DNA of 64,000 nucleotides from Micromonospora polyrhachis (GCF_014203835.1 NZ_JACHJW010000001.1:6088501-6152500); one strand, 5' to 3'; positions 37,125-46,929 are shown, counted from the stretch's first letter. Numbers and translations are program-made. Notes: a model not told the origin generated them from the letters alone.

Positions 37125-39305
37125 TCAGACGTTCACCGGCTCGCGCTCCGGCTCCGTGCTCAGGTGCTCGCGGAGCCGCTCACCCTCGATGTCGACGTTC
37201 GGCAGCACCTTCTGCAGCCAGCGCGGCAGCCACCATGCGGCCTTGCCGAGCAGCGACATCACCGCTGGCACCAGCGTCATCCGGACGATGAAGGCGTCGA
37301 TCGCCACGCCGACCGCGAGGGCGAAGCCCATCGACTTGATGATCGGATCCTCGACCAGGATGAAACCGGCGAACACCGCAGTCATGATCAGCGCGGCGGC
37401 GGTGACCACCCGACCACCGTGCCCCATGCCGTTGATGGTGGCCTGCCGGGGAGTGTCGCCGTGTACGAAGTCCTCCCGCATGCGCGACACCAGGAAGACC
37501 TCGTAGTCCATCGCCAGGCCGAACAGGATGCCGATGAGCAAGATGGGCAGGAAGCTCACCAGCGGACCCGGGGTGTCCAGGCCGACCAGGTCGCTCAGCT
37601 CGCCCGTCTGGAACGTCAACACGGTGAGGCCGAAGGTGGCGCCGACCGTCAGGAGGAAGCCCAGCGCGGCCTTCAGCGGCACCAGGATGGACCGGAACAC
37701 CAGCATCAGCAACAGCACCGACAGGCCCACGACGAGCAGCAGGTAGACGGGCATCGCGTCGGAGAGCTTCTCGGACACGTCGATGCCGACTGCGGTCTGA
37801 CCGGTCAGCGCGATGTCGGCACCATCGATCTTCGCGACCTTGGCCCGGATGTCGTGTACCAGAGTCTCGGTCGCCTCGTCGGTCGGACCGGTCTTCGGGA
37901 TGACCCCCAGCAGGGCGGTCCGCTGATCGCGACTCAGATTCGGCGGGGTGAGGGTGAGCAGGTTATCGGTACCCTGCACCGCTGCGGTGACGGCACCGAC
38001 GGCTGTTGCGGTCTGCTCCGGTGAGTCACCCGACACGATCATCGCCAGTCGACCGTTGAAGCCCGGGCCGAAACTCGCGGTGGTCAGGTCCGCGGCCTCG
38101 CGGGCCGGGGTGCCTTCGGCGCTGTTACTGGCGTCGGGCAGCGCCAGGCGCATGTCGGCGGCCGGGATGGCGAGTGCGCCGAGACCGAGCACGCCGACCA
38201 GGAGTACCGGTACCCGCAGCCGGATGACGATCCGCGCCCAGCGGAACCCGAAGCCTTCGGCGCGTATCGGGGCGTCGGTGCGCCGCTGCTTGCGGGACAG
38301 GACGCGTGGGCCGACGAACCCGAGCAGGGCGGGCAGCAGGGTGATGGCGACCAGGACAGCGATCGCAACGGTGGCGGCGGCAGCCAGACTCATCAGGGTC
38401 AGGAACGGGATGTTCACCACGGCCAGGCCAGCCAGCGCGATGACGACGGTGGCACCGGCGAAGACGACGGCGGAGCCGGCGGTACCCACCGCCCGACCAA
38501 CCGCTTCCTCAGGCGACAGACCCTCGGTGAGGTACTCCCGATACCGGGAGGTGATGAAGAGCGAGTAGTCGATGCCGACCGCCAAGCCGAGCATGAGTGC
38601 GAGCACCGGCGTGACACTGGTCATTTCGATGGTGCTGCTCAACGCGTACAGGCCGGCCATGCCGACACCGACACCGATCAGCGCGTTGAGCATCGTCATG
38701 CCCGCCGCTACCAACGAGCCGAACGTCACGATCAGCACGACCAGGGCGATGACGACACCGATGGCTTCGGTTCCACCGATCTCCGGCTCGGTGGTCATCA
38801 CCTCGCCGCCGTGCTCCACCTGGAAGCCGGCCGCCTTCGCCGCCGCACCGCTGCGCTGGTACGCCTCGCGCTGCGCGTCGGTGACCCCGTCCGCCCCCTC
38901 GATGAACTGCACCTGGATCATTGCGTGCCGCCCGTCCTGCGAGACGGCACCGGTCTGGAACGGGTCGAGCGCGGCCAGCACGCCGGGCAGGGAGTTGGCT
39001 TCCTGCACCAGGGCCTGCACCTGTGCCTGCACCGCTGCCGTCTCCATCGGCTTGGTCGGCTCCTGGCTTTCCGGCGCGGCCACCACGATTGTGCCGGTAG
39101 CACCGCTGGCCTCGGGGAACTCCTTCTTCAGCTGATCGATCGCGCGCTGGGACTCGGTGCCCGGCATCGTGAAGTTGCTTGCCGTCGGTCCCATGAACGT
39201 CAGCGCTGCGGTGCCGAGCGCCGCCAGCGCCGCGAGCCAGAGAACCAGCACCAGCTTCCGGCGTCGGAATGAGGCTCGGCCAAGCCGATAGAGCAAAGTT
39301 GCCAT
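37125..39305 (-). CDS. MmpL-family RND transporter
   Basis: A 726-aa inner-membrane transporter with about twelve helices in two repeats, each with a large external loop (about 45-180 and 400-520). The proton-relay Asp-Tyr pairs of MmpL3-type proteins are conserved as GIDYSLFITSRYREYL and AMDYEVFLVSRMREDF. Family substrates are lipids, siderophores or drugs. It follows the TetR gene by 41 bases on the same strand and is probably co-transcribed under the twin operators at 39915-39949, so its substrate or a related compound is likely the TetR ligand. Confidence 0.93.
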   Translation of the reverse strand: MATLLYRLGRASFRRRKLVLVLWLAALAALGTAALTFMGPTASNFTMPGTESQRAIDQLKKEFPEASGATGTIVVAAPESQEPTKPMETAAVQAQVQALVQEANSLPGVLAALDPFQTGAVSQDGRHAMIQVQFIEGADGVTDAQREAYQRSGAAAKAAGFQVEHGGEVMTTEPEIGGTEAIGVVIALVVLIVTFGSLVAAGMTMLNALIGVGVGMAGLYALSSTIEMTSVTPVLALMLGLAVGIDYSLFITSRYREYLTEGLSPEEAVGRAVGTAGSAVVFAGATVVIALAGLAVVNIPFLTLMSLAAAATVAIAVLVAITLLPALLGFVGPRVLSRKQRRTDAPIRAEGFGFRWARIVIRLRVPVLLVGVLGLGALAIPAADMRLALPDASNSAEGTPAREAADLTTASFGPGFNGRLAMIVSGDSPEQTATAVGAVTAAVQGTDNLLTLTPPNLSRDQRTALLGVIPKTGPTDEATETLVHDIRAKVAKIDGADIALTGQTAVGIDVSEKLSDAMPVYLLLVVGLSVLLLMLVFRSILVPLKAALGFLLTVGATFGLTVLTFQTGELSDLVGLDTPGPLVSFLPILLIGILFGLAMDYEVFLVSRMREDFVHGDTPRQATINGMGHGGRVVTAAALIMTAVFAGFILVEDPIIKSMGFALAVGVAIDAFIVRMTLVPAVMSLLGKAAWWLPRWLQKVLPNVDIEGERLREHLSTEPEREPVNV

Positions 39306-39346
39306 GTCTCTTCCTTGTCGAGGGACAGGGTTCGGTCGGTCGAAGT

Positions 39347-39886
39347 TCAGGTGCGGGGCAGCAGCGCCCGTCTCGCCACGTCGACGAGGATCGGGCGCAA
39401 GTCGGCGTCGCGCTCCTCGTCTCGGTCGATGACGATCGCGGCGATCCCGGCGAGCAGTACCTCGGCGGAGATCCGTGCCGCCGGGTCGGTCGATCGGCCG
39501 GCGACCACGTGGGTCAGGTTGTCGACCAGTGGCCAGTAGCCTTCGAACGGGGCTTGCTGGAACAGTTGTCGCGCGGTGTCGTAGATGAGCGCGACTTCCT
39601 GCCGATACCGGAGGACCAGGTCGACGAAGCCTTCGATGGCGGCCTCGCGAGCCGCCTCGACGTCAAGCTGACGTAGCCGTGTGTCGAGTTCGACAAAGTC
39701 TCTTGCGGCCGGTTCCATCAGCGTGACGAGGATCGCTTCCTTGCTGTCGAAGTGGTAGAGCAGGGTCGCCTTCGAACAACCGACCTCGACCGCGATGTCG
39801 TGCAGTGAGGTGCCCCGGAACCCGGTGTGCGCGAACTGACGGGCCGCGGCGGCCAGGATCCTGTCGCGGGTCTTACTCGGGACCAT
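39347..39886 (-). CDS. TetR-family repressor
   Basis: A 179-aa repressor. The N-terminal helix-turn-helix (about 6-50) reads RILAAAARQFAHTGFRGTSL and VGCSKATLLYHFDSKEAIL; the C-terminal ligand and dimer domain is of ordinary length. GGAGG lies 8 bases before ATG 39886. Two identical 16-bp palindromes 28 bases upstream make autorepression, and repression of the downstream MmpL gene, very likely. Confidence 0.92.
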   Translation of the reverse strand: MVPSKTRDRILAAAARQFAHTGFRGTSLHDIAVEVGCSKATLLYHFDSKEAILVTLMEPAARDFVELDTRLRQLDVEAAREAAIEGFVDLVLRYRQEVALIYDTARQLFQQAPFEGYWPLVDNLTHVVAGRSTDPAARISAEVLLAGIAAIVIDRDEERDADLRPILVDVARRALLPRT

Positions 39887-39914
39887 CGCGTCCACCTCCA
39901 CCACGAAAGCATGC

Positions 39915-39949
39915 CTGACCGATCGGTCAGCAGCTGACCGATCGGTCAG
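39915..39949. promoter_or_regulatory. Twin TetR operators
   Basis: Two copies of the perfect palindrome CTGACCGATCGGTCAG at 39915-39930 and 39934-39949, 19 bases centre to centre (nearly two helix turns), between the TetR gene and the divergent PLD-like gene. The spacing would allow two dimers to bind on about the same face. Confidence 0.88.
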
Positions 39950-40075
39950 AATGTGAGCTAGGTAACGGTGGGTAGTGGAACTTGTGGGGGCCGGTCCTTT
40001 TTTGGATCGATGGATATCATCCCCTCGGGGCGCCGATCGTCCTGACTGCTCCGTCCGCCTGCCAGGGGGTGCCCT

Positions 40076-42748
40076 GTGGTCCACCGCTCCTGTGACACTC
40101 CGCGTACGTCTGCCAGCCGGACCCTGTTGGCTGTGCTGCTGGCTGCGGTCGTCGTTCCGCTGGCCCTGGTCGCCGGGCCGGTCGACGCGTCGGCCGTTAC
40201 CGTCGTCGACGGCAGTAGTAGCGTTCTGTTTCTCCGGCCCAACCTGGATCCGGTGCCGGACTCGGCCTATGCCGCGCCGGACCCGGGCAAGAACGGACCC
40301 CAACTCGGGGCCTATCAGGATCCTCGGCTGCGTGACGAAATCGCCGCGTTGGTCAATCTCACTGATCCGGGCTCCACCCTGTACGCCTCGCTGTACACCT
40401 TCAGCGATCAGGGAATCACCGACAACCTGCTGGCCGCCCACGCCCGAGGCGTCAAGGTCAGGTTGCTGGTCGAAGCCTGCACCGGCGGGGACCCGGCCAC
40501 CTGCCGCCAGTCGACCCAGGTCGGTGCCCTGGTCGCCGGACTGCCCAGCTACACCCCCTCGGCGGTCGGCTCCTGGGTGAAGCAGTGCTACGCGTCCTGC
40601 GCGGGGGGTGGTGTGGGGGTCAACCACAGCAAGTTCTGGGTCTTCAGCGAGCTGTCCGACGGTCGTACCGACGTCACCGTCGTCACCTCGGCCAATCCCA
40701 CCAAGCCACAGCAGCGGATGTGGCAGGACCAGCTACAGATATCCGGCAACAGCGCCTTGGCCGCCGCGTACCGCAGCTACGCCCATCGAAAACTCGCCGT
40801 TACCGGCACCAGCAAGGTGTACGAGACCGGGCACGTGGACGCCGGTGCCTTTCGGGTCTGGTTCTCGCCCCGCAACTCGCCGAGCGCTGCGGAGGACGCG
40901 ACGATCAACGCGTCGTTCAACCCGCAGAGCATCCGGCACGACGTCTTCGCGGCGGCAATCGACGACGTACAGTGCTCCAGCAGCCGTACCGACGACATCA
41001 TCCAGCTCGCCATGTGGGGGTTCCGCGCGGCCCGGCCCGAGGTGATCGACGCATTGGGGGACAAGCTGGCCGCCGGCTGCACGGTAGAGGTAGCCGCCGG
41101 TGAGCATCAGGACGCGCTACCCGCCCTGACCGCTCGCGGTATCCCGGTCTACTCGATGAATCCCGGCGGATGTCGACAGTCCTTCTTCGCAGTGGGCACC
41201 ACAGTCAACTCGGAGTGTTCGGACGGCAGCATCCATTCGAAGTACCTGGTGGTCCAAGGGGTGTCGCGAAAGGACCAGCAGCTGCATCGGTACGTCTACA
41301 CCGGCTCGCACAACCTCACCAACGGGGCGCTGAAGAAGAACGACGAGATCCTGATGCGAGTCGACGACCAGAGCCTCTTCGACGCGTACGTCGCGGACTT
41401 CACCGCGATCAGGCAGGCTGCGGTCGTCATCGCCCCGAACCGGTACCCGGACGCCACCTTCGCCACTGCCAACGCCGTCGACACCGGTGACCAGTTCGCC
41501 CCGGCAGTCGCCGCGTACCAGGACGCCGATGGCCGGCACCGGTCCGTGGCGGCCTATGCCTCCGGTTCCCGAAGCACGCTCAACAACGAGATCCGGTTGG
41601 GCCGGTTCGTCGACGGCGTACGCCAGTCCGACGTCGTGGTGCGCACCGGTGGCAGCAGTACGGCGTGGAACTATCGGACCCCGGACGTCGGCATCACCTC
41701 GACCGGGGATGCCGTGGTGGTGTGGGCCGACGACGGCAACGGCAACGGCGGGTACGAGATCCGGGCCCGTCGGGTGCGCGCGGACGGCACCATGGGCCCG
41801 GTGCTGAATGTCAACAGCCAGGCCGACGGCGACCAGAGCGAACCCTCCGTCGCGGTGCTGCCGGACAGCCGGTTCGCGGTCACCTGGCAGGACCGCTCCA
41901 CGGCCGGCGCGAGTTCCATCCGGTACGCCAGTTTCTCCGCCACCGACAGTCGGCTCTCCCCGGTGGCCGGGGGCTACGACGTTCCGGTGCAGGCGGTCAT
42001 CGGGGGCACCTACCGTAAGCCGGACCTGGCGGTCGACGCGGCCGGTACCGCGGTGGTGGCCTGGGAGGACGACGCGGACGGCAACGGCGGCTACAGCATC
42101 CGGGCCGCCACCGGCACCCTCGACGGGGTGTTCGGCGGCATCATCGCCGTGCACACCGGGACCTTCTCCGACGGGCAGCAACTCGAACCCGTGGTGGCCG
42201 CTACGGCATCCGGCACCTGGTATGTGGCCTGGACGGACTACTACGACCAGCGGACCGGGTACGACGGCCGACCCCAGTCGATGATCTACCTACGCGCCTT
42301 CGCCGGTTCGACGGCCCTCTTCGCGCCGAAGACGGTCAGTGGGCCGATCTACCGGTGGACCACGAGCACCTCCGGGCAGTACGTGGTGACCAGCCAGACG
42401 CCGTACCAGTCGGACCGGGTCGGCCGGCAGTCCCACCCGGACATAGCGGTGGACGCCGCCGGCAACGCGGTGCTGGTGTGGCAGGAGAGCGGCCAGTCCA
42501 CCGGGCTGACCAGCGCCCGCAGCGGCACCGAGGTGTGGGCGCGAGGGATCGACGCGACCGGCAGCACCGACAACCTCTTCCCGGAGTACCGACTGAGCGT
42601 GTTCACCGCGAACCAGCAGGACGCCCCGGTGGTCGGGATGGACCAGTCGGGCATGCTGACCGCCGTGTACGTCGATGACTGGGACGGCAACGGCGGCACC
42701 CAACTGAAGATCAGGTACGGGTTCCGCAACTGTGCGCAGCGCTGCTGA
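40076..42748 (+). CDS. Secreted phospholipase D-like protein with C-terminal repeat domain
   Basis: An 890-aa exported protein. The signal peptide covers about residues 1-40 (hydrophobic LLAVLLAAVVVPLALVAG, then ASA). Two PLD half-sites follow: VNHSKFWVF (His184, Lys186) and IHSKYLVVQG (His387, Lys389), the second followed by TGSHNLTNG. The aspartate of HxK-x4-D is not in place in either copy. Residues about 460-880 hold repeated segments of the WADDGNGNGGYEIRARR type, probably a beta propeller. Several cysteine pairs suit secretion. GTG 40076 follows AGGGGGTG. Substrate (phospholipid, nucleic acid or other phosphodiester) is unknown. Confidence 0.85.
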   Translation: MVHRSCDTPRTSASRTLLAVLLAAVVVPLALVAGPVDASAVTVVDGSSSVLFLRPNLDPVPDSAYAAPDPGKNGPQLGAYQDPRLRDEIAALVNLTDPGSTLYASLYTFSDQGITDNLLAAHARGVKVRLLVEACTGGDPATCRQSTQVGALVAGLPSYTPSAVGSWVKQCYASCAGGGVGVNHSKFWVFSELSDGRTDVTVVTSANPTKPQQRMWQDQLQISGNSALAAAYRSYAHRKLAVTGTSKVYETGHVDAGAFRVWFSPRNSPSAAEDATINASFNPQSIRHDVFAAAIDDVQCSSSRTDDIIQLAMWGFRAARPEVIDALGDKLAAGCTVEVAAGEHQDALPALTARGIPVYSMNPGGCRQSFFAVGTTVNSECSDGSIHSKYLVVQGVSRKDQQLHRYVYTGSHNLTNGALKKNDEILMRVDDQSLFDAYVADFTAIRQAAVVIAPNRYPDATFATANAVDTGDQFAPAVAAYQDADGRHRSVAAYASGSRSTLNNEIRLGRFVDGVRQSDVVVRTGGSSTAWNYRTPDVGITSTGDAVVVWADDGNGNGGYEIRARRVRADGTMGPVLNVNSQADGDQSEPSVAVLPDSRFAVTWQDRSTAGASSIRYASFSATDSRLSPVAGGYDVPVQAVIGGTYRKPDLAVDAAGTAVVAWEDDADGNGGYSIRAATGTLDGVFGGIIAVHTGTFSDGQQLEPVVAATASGTWYVAWTDYYDQRTGYDGRPQSMIYLRAFAGSTALFAPKTVSGPIYRWTTSTSGQYVVTSQTPYQSDRVGRQSHPDIAVDAAGNAVLVWQESGQSTGLTSARSGTEVWARGIDATGSTDNLFPEYRLSVFTANQQDAPVVGMDQSGMLTAVYVDDWDGNGGTQLKIRYGFRNCAQRC

Positions 42749-42841
42749 GCCGGCTCGCGGCGGGCGCTGGTCGTTGATGGCGTGCACCACATCACCGCCC
42801 TGGACTTTGCCGAACTCCGCTGGTCGTCGTTTCCTTGACCG

Positions 42842-43471
42842 ATGGACTATTCGTGGCTTCGCCGGCCAGCCGGCGAGGTGCCCGAGGCCGCACGGACCCT
42901 ACTCGGTTGGGAGGTTTCGGCCGGCGGTGTCCGGATCAGGCTGACCGAGGTCGAGGCGTACGCCGGAACGGGGGAAGATCCGGCCTCGCACGCCCACCGG
43001 GGACCGACGCCCCGGACCAAGGTCATGTTCGGGCCGGCTGGACACGCCTACACCTACTTTGTGTTCGGCGTCCACTGGTGCCTGAACGTCGTCTGTGGTG
43101 ACGACGGTGAGGCGGCGGCGGTGCTGCTCCGAGCGGGTGAGGTCATCGATGGACTGGACGTCGCCCGCGAGCGTCGCGGGGCGGTGGCCGACCGGGATCT
43201 GGCGCGGGGACCGGCCCGGCTGGTGGTGGCGCTCGGGATCACCTCGTCCGCGAACGGCACCTCCATGATCGACGGAAGCGGCCCCCTTCTGTTGACCCCG
43301 CCGACCCGGCCGGTCGACCCGGCACTGATCGTCGCGGGGCCCCGCGTCGGGGTGGCCGCCGCCCACGACGTGCCCTGGCGATTCTGGATCAGCGCCGACC
43401 CGACGGTCAGCCCATACCGACGGCACGTGCCCCGTCGGCGGGTCGCGAGACAGTCCGGTGGGGTTGCGTAG
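42842..43471 (+). CDS. DNA-3-methyladenine glycosylase (AAG/MPG family)
   Basis: A 209-aa monofunctional base-excision glycosylase that removes alkylated and deaminated purines. The catalytic glutamate is in RLTEVEAYAGTGEDPASHAH, and TPRTKVMFGPAGHAYTYFVF and GVHWCLNVVC are family blocks that form the DNA-intercalating and base-pocket regions. The C-terminal PWRFWISADPTVSPYR matches too. It overlaps the next predicted start by 14 bases. Only 93 bases separate it from the PLD-like gene, so it may share that transcript. Confidence 0.93.
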   Translation: MDYSWLRRPAGEVPEAARTLLGWEVSAGGVRIRLTEVEAYAGTGEDPASHAHRGPTPRTKVMFGPAGHAYTYFVFGVHWCLNVVCGDDGEAAAVLLRAGEVIDGLDVARERRGAVADRDLARGPARLVVALGITSSANGTSMIDGSGPLLLTPPTRPVDPALIVAGPRVGVAAAHDVPWRFWISADPTVSPYRRHVPRRRVARQSGGVA

Positions 43472-43913
43472 TCCGGTTTACTCGCCCAGCTCCGTAGCCG
43501 GACGGGCCAGGACATGGCGGCGCCGGTACTCGCTCGACCGTGACGCCGGCTGGCTCGACCCCATGCTGCTGCGCGGCGAGCGAAGCGTGCTGAACGACCA
43601 TCTGACGATCGTGGACGACGGGCCGCTGCCGGTCGACGGTCCCAACACGCTCTTCGAGGTCGGCGACGAACGGGTGGCGGGGCGTGAGCTGGCCGGACGT
43701 GACCTCAACGGCGTCGAATGGCGGGTGGAGCGGATCCGGGTGGCGACGGACGGCACCCGCGAGGACGCGCTGCGGATCACGACGGAGATCGAGGACGCGG
43801 GCGACATCTACGTCGACAAGGAGCCCGACGACAACCCGATCGGTATCGGCGAGATAGTGACCGTGTGGGAGGACGAGCACGGGCAGTGGGACCTGGCCCT
43901 GGTCCGACTCTGA
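43458..43913 (+). CDS. Hypothetical protein
   Basis: A 151-aa frame from GTG 43458, overlapping the glycosylase stop. The N-terminal 35 residues are Arg/Ser rich and may not be translated; ATG 43563 (MLLRGERSVLNDHLTIVDDG) is an alternative start. The C-terminal 100 residues are acidic and beta-rich. No known motif, membrane helix or cysteine pair is seen. Codon use is like that of its neighbours. Function unknown. Confidence 0.6.
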   Translation: MGLRSPVYSPSSVAGRARTWRRRYSLDRDAGWLDPMLLRGERSVLNDHLTIVDDGPLPVDGPNTLFEVGDERVAGRELAGRDLNGVEWRVERIRVATDGTREDALRITTEIEDAGDIYVDKEPDDNPIGIGEIVTVWEDEHGQWDLALVRL

Positions 43914-43968
43914 CCGGCAACACACAAGTCCCGCCCTCGCGCAGCCGATGGCTGGGGGGTGTGTACCG

Positions 43969-44199
43969 CTAACGGAGCAGGTTTGTGACCTGGCGGAGGT
44001 AGTCGTCGACCTGGGAACGGTCGTACCCCCGGAACTTCACCAGCAGTCTGGTGTTGCTCAACTCGGACAGCACCGCAGACCGCTGGGCGGGGTCGGTGGA
44101 CACTCGCGCTTCGGCGGCACGCCGTACGACCGCGTCTACCTGGGCGGGGTCGTAGCCGCGCAGCACGATGGTGAAGTTGGGCAGGGCATCGACAGGCAT
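43969..44199 (-). CDS. DivIVA-domain mini-protein
   Basis: A 76-aa protein with two copies of the short DivIVA-type motif F-x3-L/F-RGYD-x2-QVD: FTIVLRGYDPAQVDAVV (about 9-25) and LLVKFRGYDRSQVDDYL (about 52-68). The motif in Wag31/DivIVA binds curved membrane and directs polar growth; here there is no coiled-coil tail. It begins 9 bases after the RING-protein stop and is probably co-transcribed with it. Confidence 0.78.
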   Translation of the reverse strand: MPVDALPNFTIVLRGYDPAQVDAVVRRAAEARVSTDPAQRSAVLSELSNTRLLVKFRGYDRSQVDDYLRQVTNLLR

Positions 44200-44208
44200 G
44201 GCGCAACG

Positions 44209-46860
44209 TTACCGGGTGAGCAGGCCGACCAGTTGCGCCGCGTCCAGCAGATCGACCCGGTTGGCATCCAGTTCCGCCCGGTGCAGGGCGTACACCTGCG
44301 CGCCGTCGGCCAGTTCGACGTCACCGCGCACCAGGGCGGCGAAGCCGGGCAGCGGCGCGCCGTCGGTGGTCTGCGGTCCGGCGGCGGCGGGATGGGGCTC
44401 ATTGCCGGTGGGTACGCCGTCGGCCGGGCCGAGTGCCGTGAGTCGATGCGCGAACGCTGGCACGGATTCGTCCTCGCCTCGCCGGTAGGTCACCAGGCCG
44501 CCATCCCGGTGTCGTACGTGCACGGTTCGGGCACGGGCCGCCGCGTGCCAGCCGGCCACTTCCCAGAGGCTGATCCGGTGGCCGGCGGTGAAGTACCGGT
44601 TCACGGCGGCGGTGAGTCGCCCGAGGGTTCGCGAGTAACGGGCCACGCTGTGCTGGCCGCCGGTACCGCTCATGGTGGCGTCGATCCAGCGCAGGGTCTG
44701 GGTCTGCAGGTCGACGAGGAGCGGGGTGGCGATCTTGACGTTGCCGGTCAGGTCGAATCGCTGCTCGACCGCCTTCGGCTCGAATGGCTGGCCGCCCCGA
44801 CCCGGGTCGCCCATGAACCCGGCGAACGCGTCGGTCATGGCCTCGAACGCGACACCGTCGTAGCTGAAGACGATCATCGTGAGGTACCGGATACCGCGCT
44901 TGCGTAGCGCGGGCAGGTCGAGGTCGACGAACTCGCTGGCGCCGAGCGGAGCTGGGGCCGAGGTGAGGTCACCGGAGTGCACGGCGGCGGTGCCGGCGAA
45001 CCGGAGCCGGGTGTAGTCGCACCAGCCGACGAAACTCCCGCCACCGTCGAACAGCGCCACCGACAGGTCCAGGTCGACCCGGGTCCGCGCCGGCTCGGTC
45101 CAGTGCACGAACAACCGGACGATCCGGCCCCCCGGCAGCGGCTGACAGCTACCCCGGGGCAGCCGGACCAGCGACGGTGAGGCATTCCGTTCGGTAAAGG
45201 GCGCGACCAGGTCGGCCAGGGCCGCGTCCAGCAGGGCCGCCTCGACCGCCGGCAGGGTGCCGGCGCGAGCGAGTAGTTCGTCGGCCAGCAACAGGTCCAG
45301 TTCACCGCCGAGGTCGGCCGCAAGCCGGGGACGGCGGTCCGGCTCGGTGAACAGCCGGGCACTGCCGCCACGCGGGAAGTAGAGCCGGGTGCCGGCCGGC
45401 CAGGTCGCGGCGCGTACCGCCCCGAGCGCGGCCAGCAGCACGCCGGGCGCGACGGCCGGCACGGCCTCGGCGACCGCCGACACCAGGGCGTCACCATCAT
45501 CGGTACGACCGGCCAGCGCCACCAGTCGGCGGAGCAACTCGCCCGGACGTTGCGCGGCCAGTCGTAGGGCGCTCGCCAGATCGTCGGCCGCCATGGCCGC
45601 CTCGACCTGTCCCGCCCAGCCGATCAGCCGCAGCCGCGTTCCGTCCCGGCGCAGCGCCCCCGAGTGCTTGTAGGCGGTTTGCGTCAGGAGCCGCCCGAGC
45701 GGGGTCGACTCGTCGATGGTGGTACGGCGTAGGACGGCGAAGGCCACCGCCGCCCGGGGGTGCCGGTGGGCCTGTTCGAACGGATGTAGCTGCTCGGTGG
45801 CGTGCAGCCAGGCGACATGGTGCCGGCGCAGGTCCGCCGCAACCGCGGGCAGCGGCAGTGCGTCGAGCCGGTCGAGTAGCGCCCGGCGTACCCGACGCGG
45901 CAGCGATCGGTGCCGTTGTGGCGGGTCGACCAGGCCGGGGTCGCCGCCGTGCAGCACGTACAGCAGGCGCAGTACGTCGGTGGCCGTACCGATGTGGGTG
46001 GCCAGGAGGTCGGGCAGTCGGTCGGCGAGGGCCGGGTCGGCGACCAGCCGACCGAGCACCACCGCCCGGGTCTCCCGGACGGGGATCCGCTCCGGCAGCC
46101 AGCCCAGGTCGCCGTGCCCCACCTGATCCAGCAGTACGGTCAGGTCGGCCCGGTCCTGCGGGGCCAGCGGGGTCTGCCGGTCCAGCAGCCCGGTGATCAG
46201 CTGGTACACGGAACGGTTCAGGTCGACGGCGAGTTCCAGTACGGCGGCCCGGCGCGGCATCGGGATCGGCTTGCCGCCCTTCGGCAATGCGGTGACCGGT
46301 AGGAACGGCTCCGCCAGGTCGATGCGGCGCTGGCACAGCGGGCAGCCGGAATAGTCGGTCATGTCCCAGCATGCGTGGCAAATCAGGTGGGCACAGGGTG
46401 CCACCGGCCGAACGGTGGAACACTTCCCACACAGGACACAAGGCTGGTGCGGTTCCTGGAGGAGCAGGGTGAAGACCCGCTGGACGTAGAGGTCGTAGGT
46501 GTCGGCCGGGACGCTACGCGGAAACCTCCGGAACAGGGGGACGTGCGGTACGTCCGCGCCGACCAGCCTCTCCAGTACGACCAGCAGGCCCAGCCCGGTG
46601 GCGGCGAGCTGCTCGGCCGGCTGCCCGGCCAGGTGGTCGCGAAGCCGAGGACCCATGAGCCAGCCCATCGACAGCAGGTCGGCTTCCAGCGCCAGCAGGC
46701 CCTCGGCGGTCAACGCGGAGCGGCGACCCGACTGCTTGGCCTTCTGGCCACCGCCGGTCAGTAGTCCGGGAGCGACCAGACCCGTCCGGCGGAGCAGGAC
46801 CGCCGCCAGCGGATCACCCTTGGCATCCGTCGTCCAGGTCGCGATGGCCAGGCCGGACAC
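44209..46860 (-). CDS. MXAN_6230/SCO0854-type RING-domain protein
   Basis: An 883-aa protein with a zinc RING-like finger at about 141-176: C-x2-C, then CAH-x2-C-x2-C and C-x2-C (PCVLCGKCSTVRP, PCAHLICHACWD and SGCPLCQRRI). Before it is a helical region; after it a long helical stretch (about 200-530) and a beta-rich TerD-like domain (about 570-760; RVDLDLSVALFDGGGSFVGW and IRYLTMIVFSYDG). Large bacterial RING proteins of this type are known from myxobacteria and streptomycetes but not biochemically explained. GTG 46860 has GGAGG 6 bases upstream and is preferred to ATG 46890, which lies in a short tandem repeat of GGGACGGACAT. A small DivIVA-like gene follows. Confidence 0.82.
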   Translation of the reverse strand: MSGLAIATWTTDAKGDPLAAVLLRRTGLVAPGLLTGGGQKAKQSGRRSALTAEGLLALEADLLSMGWLMGPRLRDHLAGQPAEQLAATGLGLLVVLERLVGADVPHVPLFRRFPRSVPADTYDLYVQRVFTLLLQEPHQPCVLCGKCSTVRPVAPCAHLICHACWDMTDYSGCPLCQRRIDLAEPFLPVTALPKGGKPIPMPRRAAVLELAVDLNRSVYQLITGLLDRQTPLAPQDRADLTVLLDQVGHGDLGWLPERIPVRETRAVVLGRLVADPALADRLPDLLATHIGTATDVLRLLYVLHGGDPGLVDPPQRHRSLPRRVRRALLDRLDALPLPAVAADLRRHHVAWLHATEQLHPFEQAHRHPRAAVAFAVLRRTTIDESTPLGRLLTQTAYKHSGALRRDGTRLRLIGWAGQVEAAMAADDLASALRLAAQRPGELLRRLVALAGRTDDGDALVSAVAEAVPAVAPGVLLAALGAVRAATWPAGTRLYFPRGGSARLFTEPDRRPRLAADLGGELDLLLADELLARAGTLPAVEAALLDAALADLVAPFTERNASPSLVRLPRGSCQPLPGGRIVRLFVHWTEPARTRVDLDLSVALFDGGGSFVGWCDYTRLRFAGTAAVHSGDLTSAPAPLGASEFVDLDLPALRKRGIRYLTMIVFSYDGVAFEAMTDAFAGFMGDPGRGGQPFEPKAVEQRFDLTGNVKIATPLLVDLQTQTLRWIDATMSGTGGQHSVARYSRTLGRLTAAVNRYFTAGHRISLWEVAGWHAAARARTVHVRHRDGGLVTYRRGEDESVPAFAHRLTALGPADGVPTGNEPHPAAAGPQTTDGAPLPGFAALVRGDVELADGAQVYALHRAELDANRVDLLDAAQLVGLLTR

Positions 46861-46929
46861 GGTCAACCTCCGCTCACACGGGACGGACATGGGACGGACA
46901 TGGGACGGCGAGGGCGGAGATCGGGCGTA

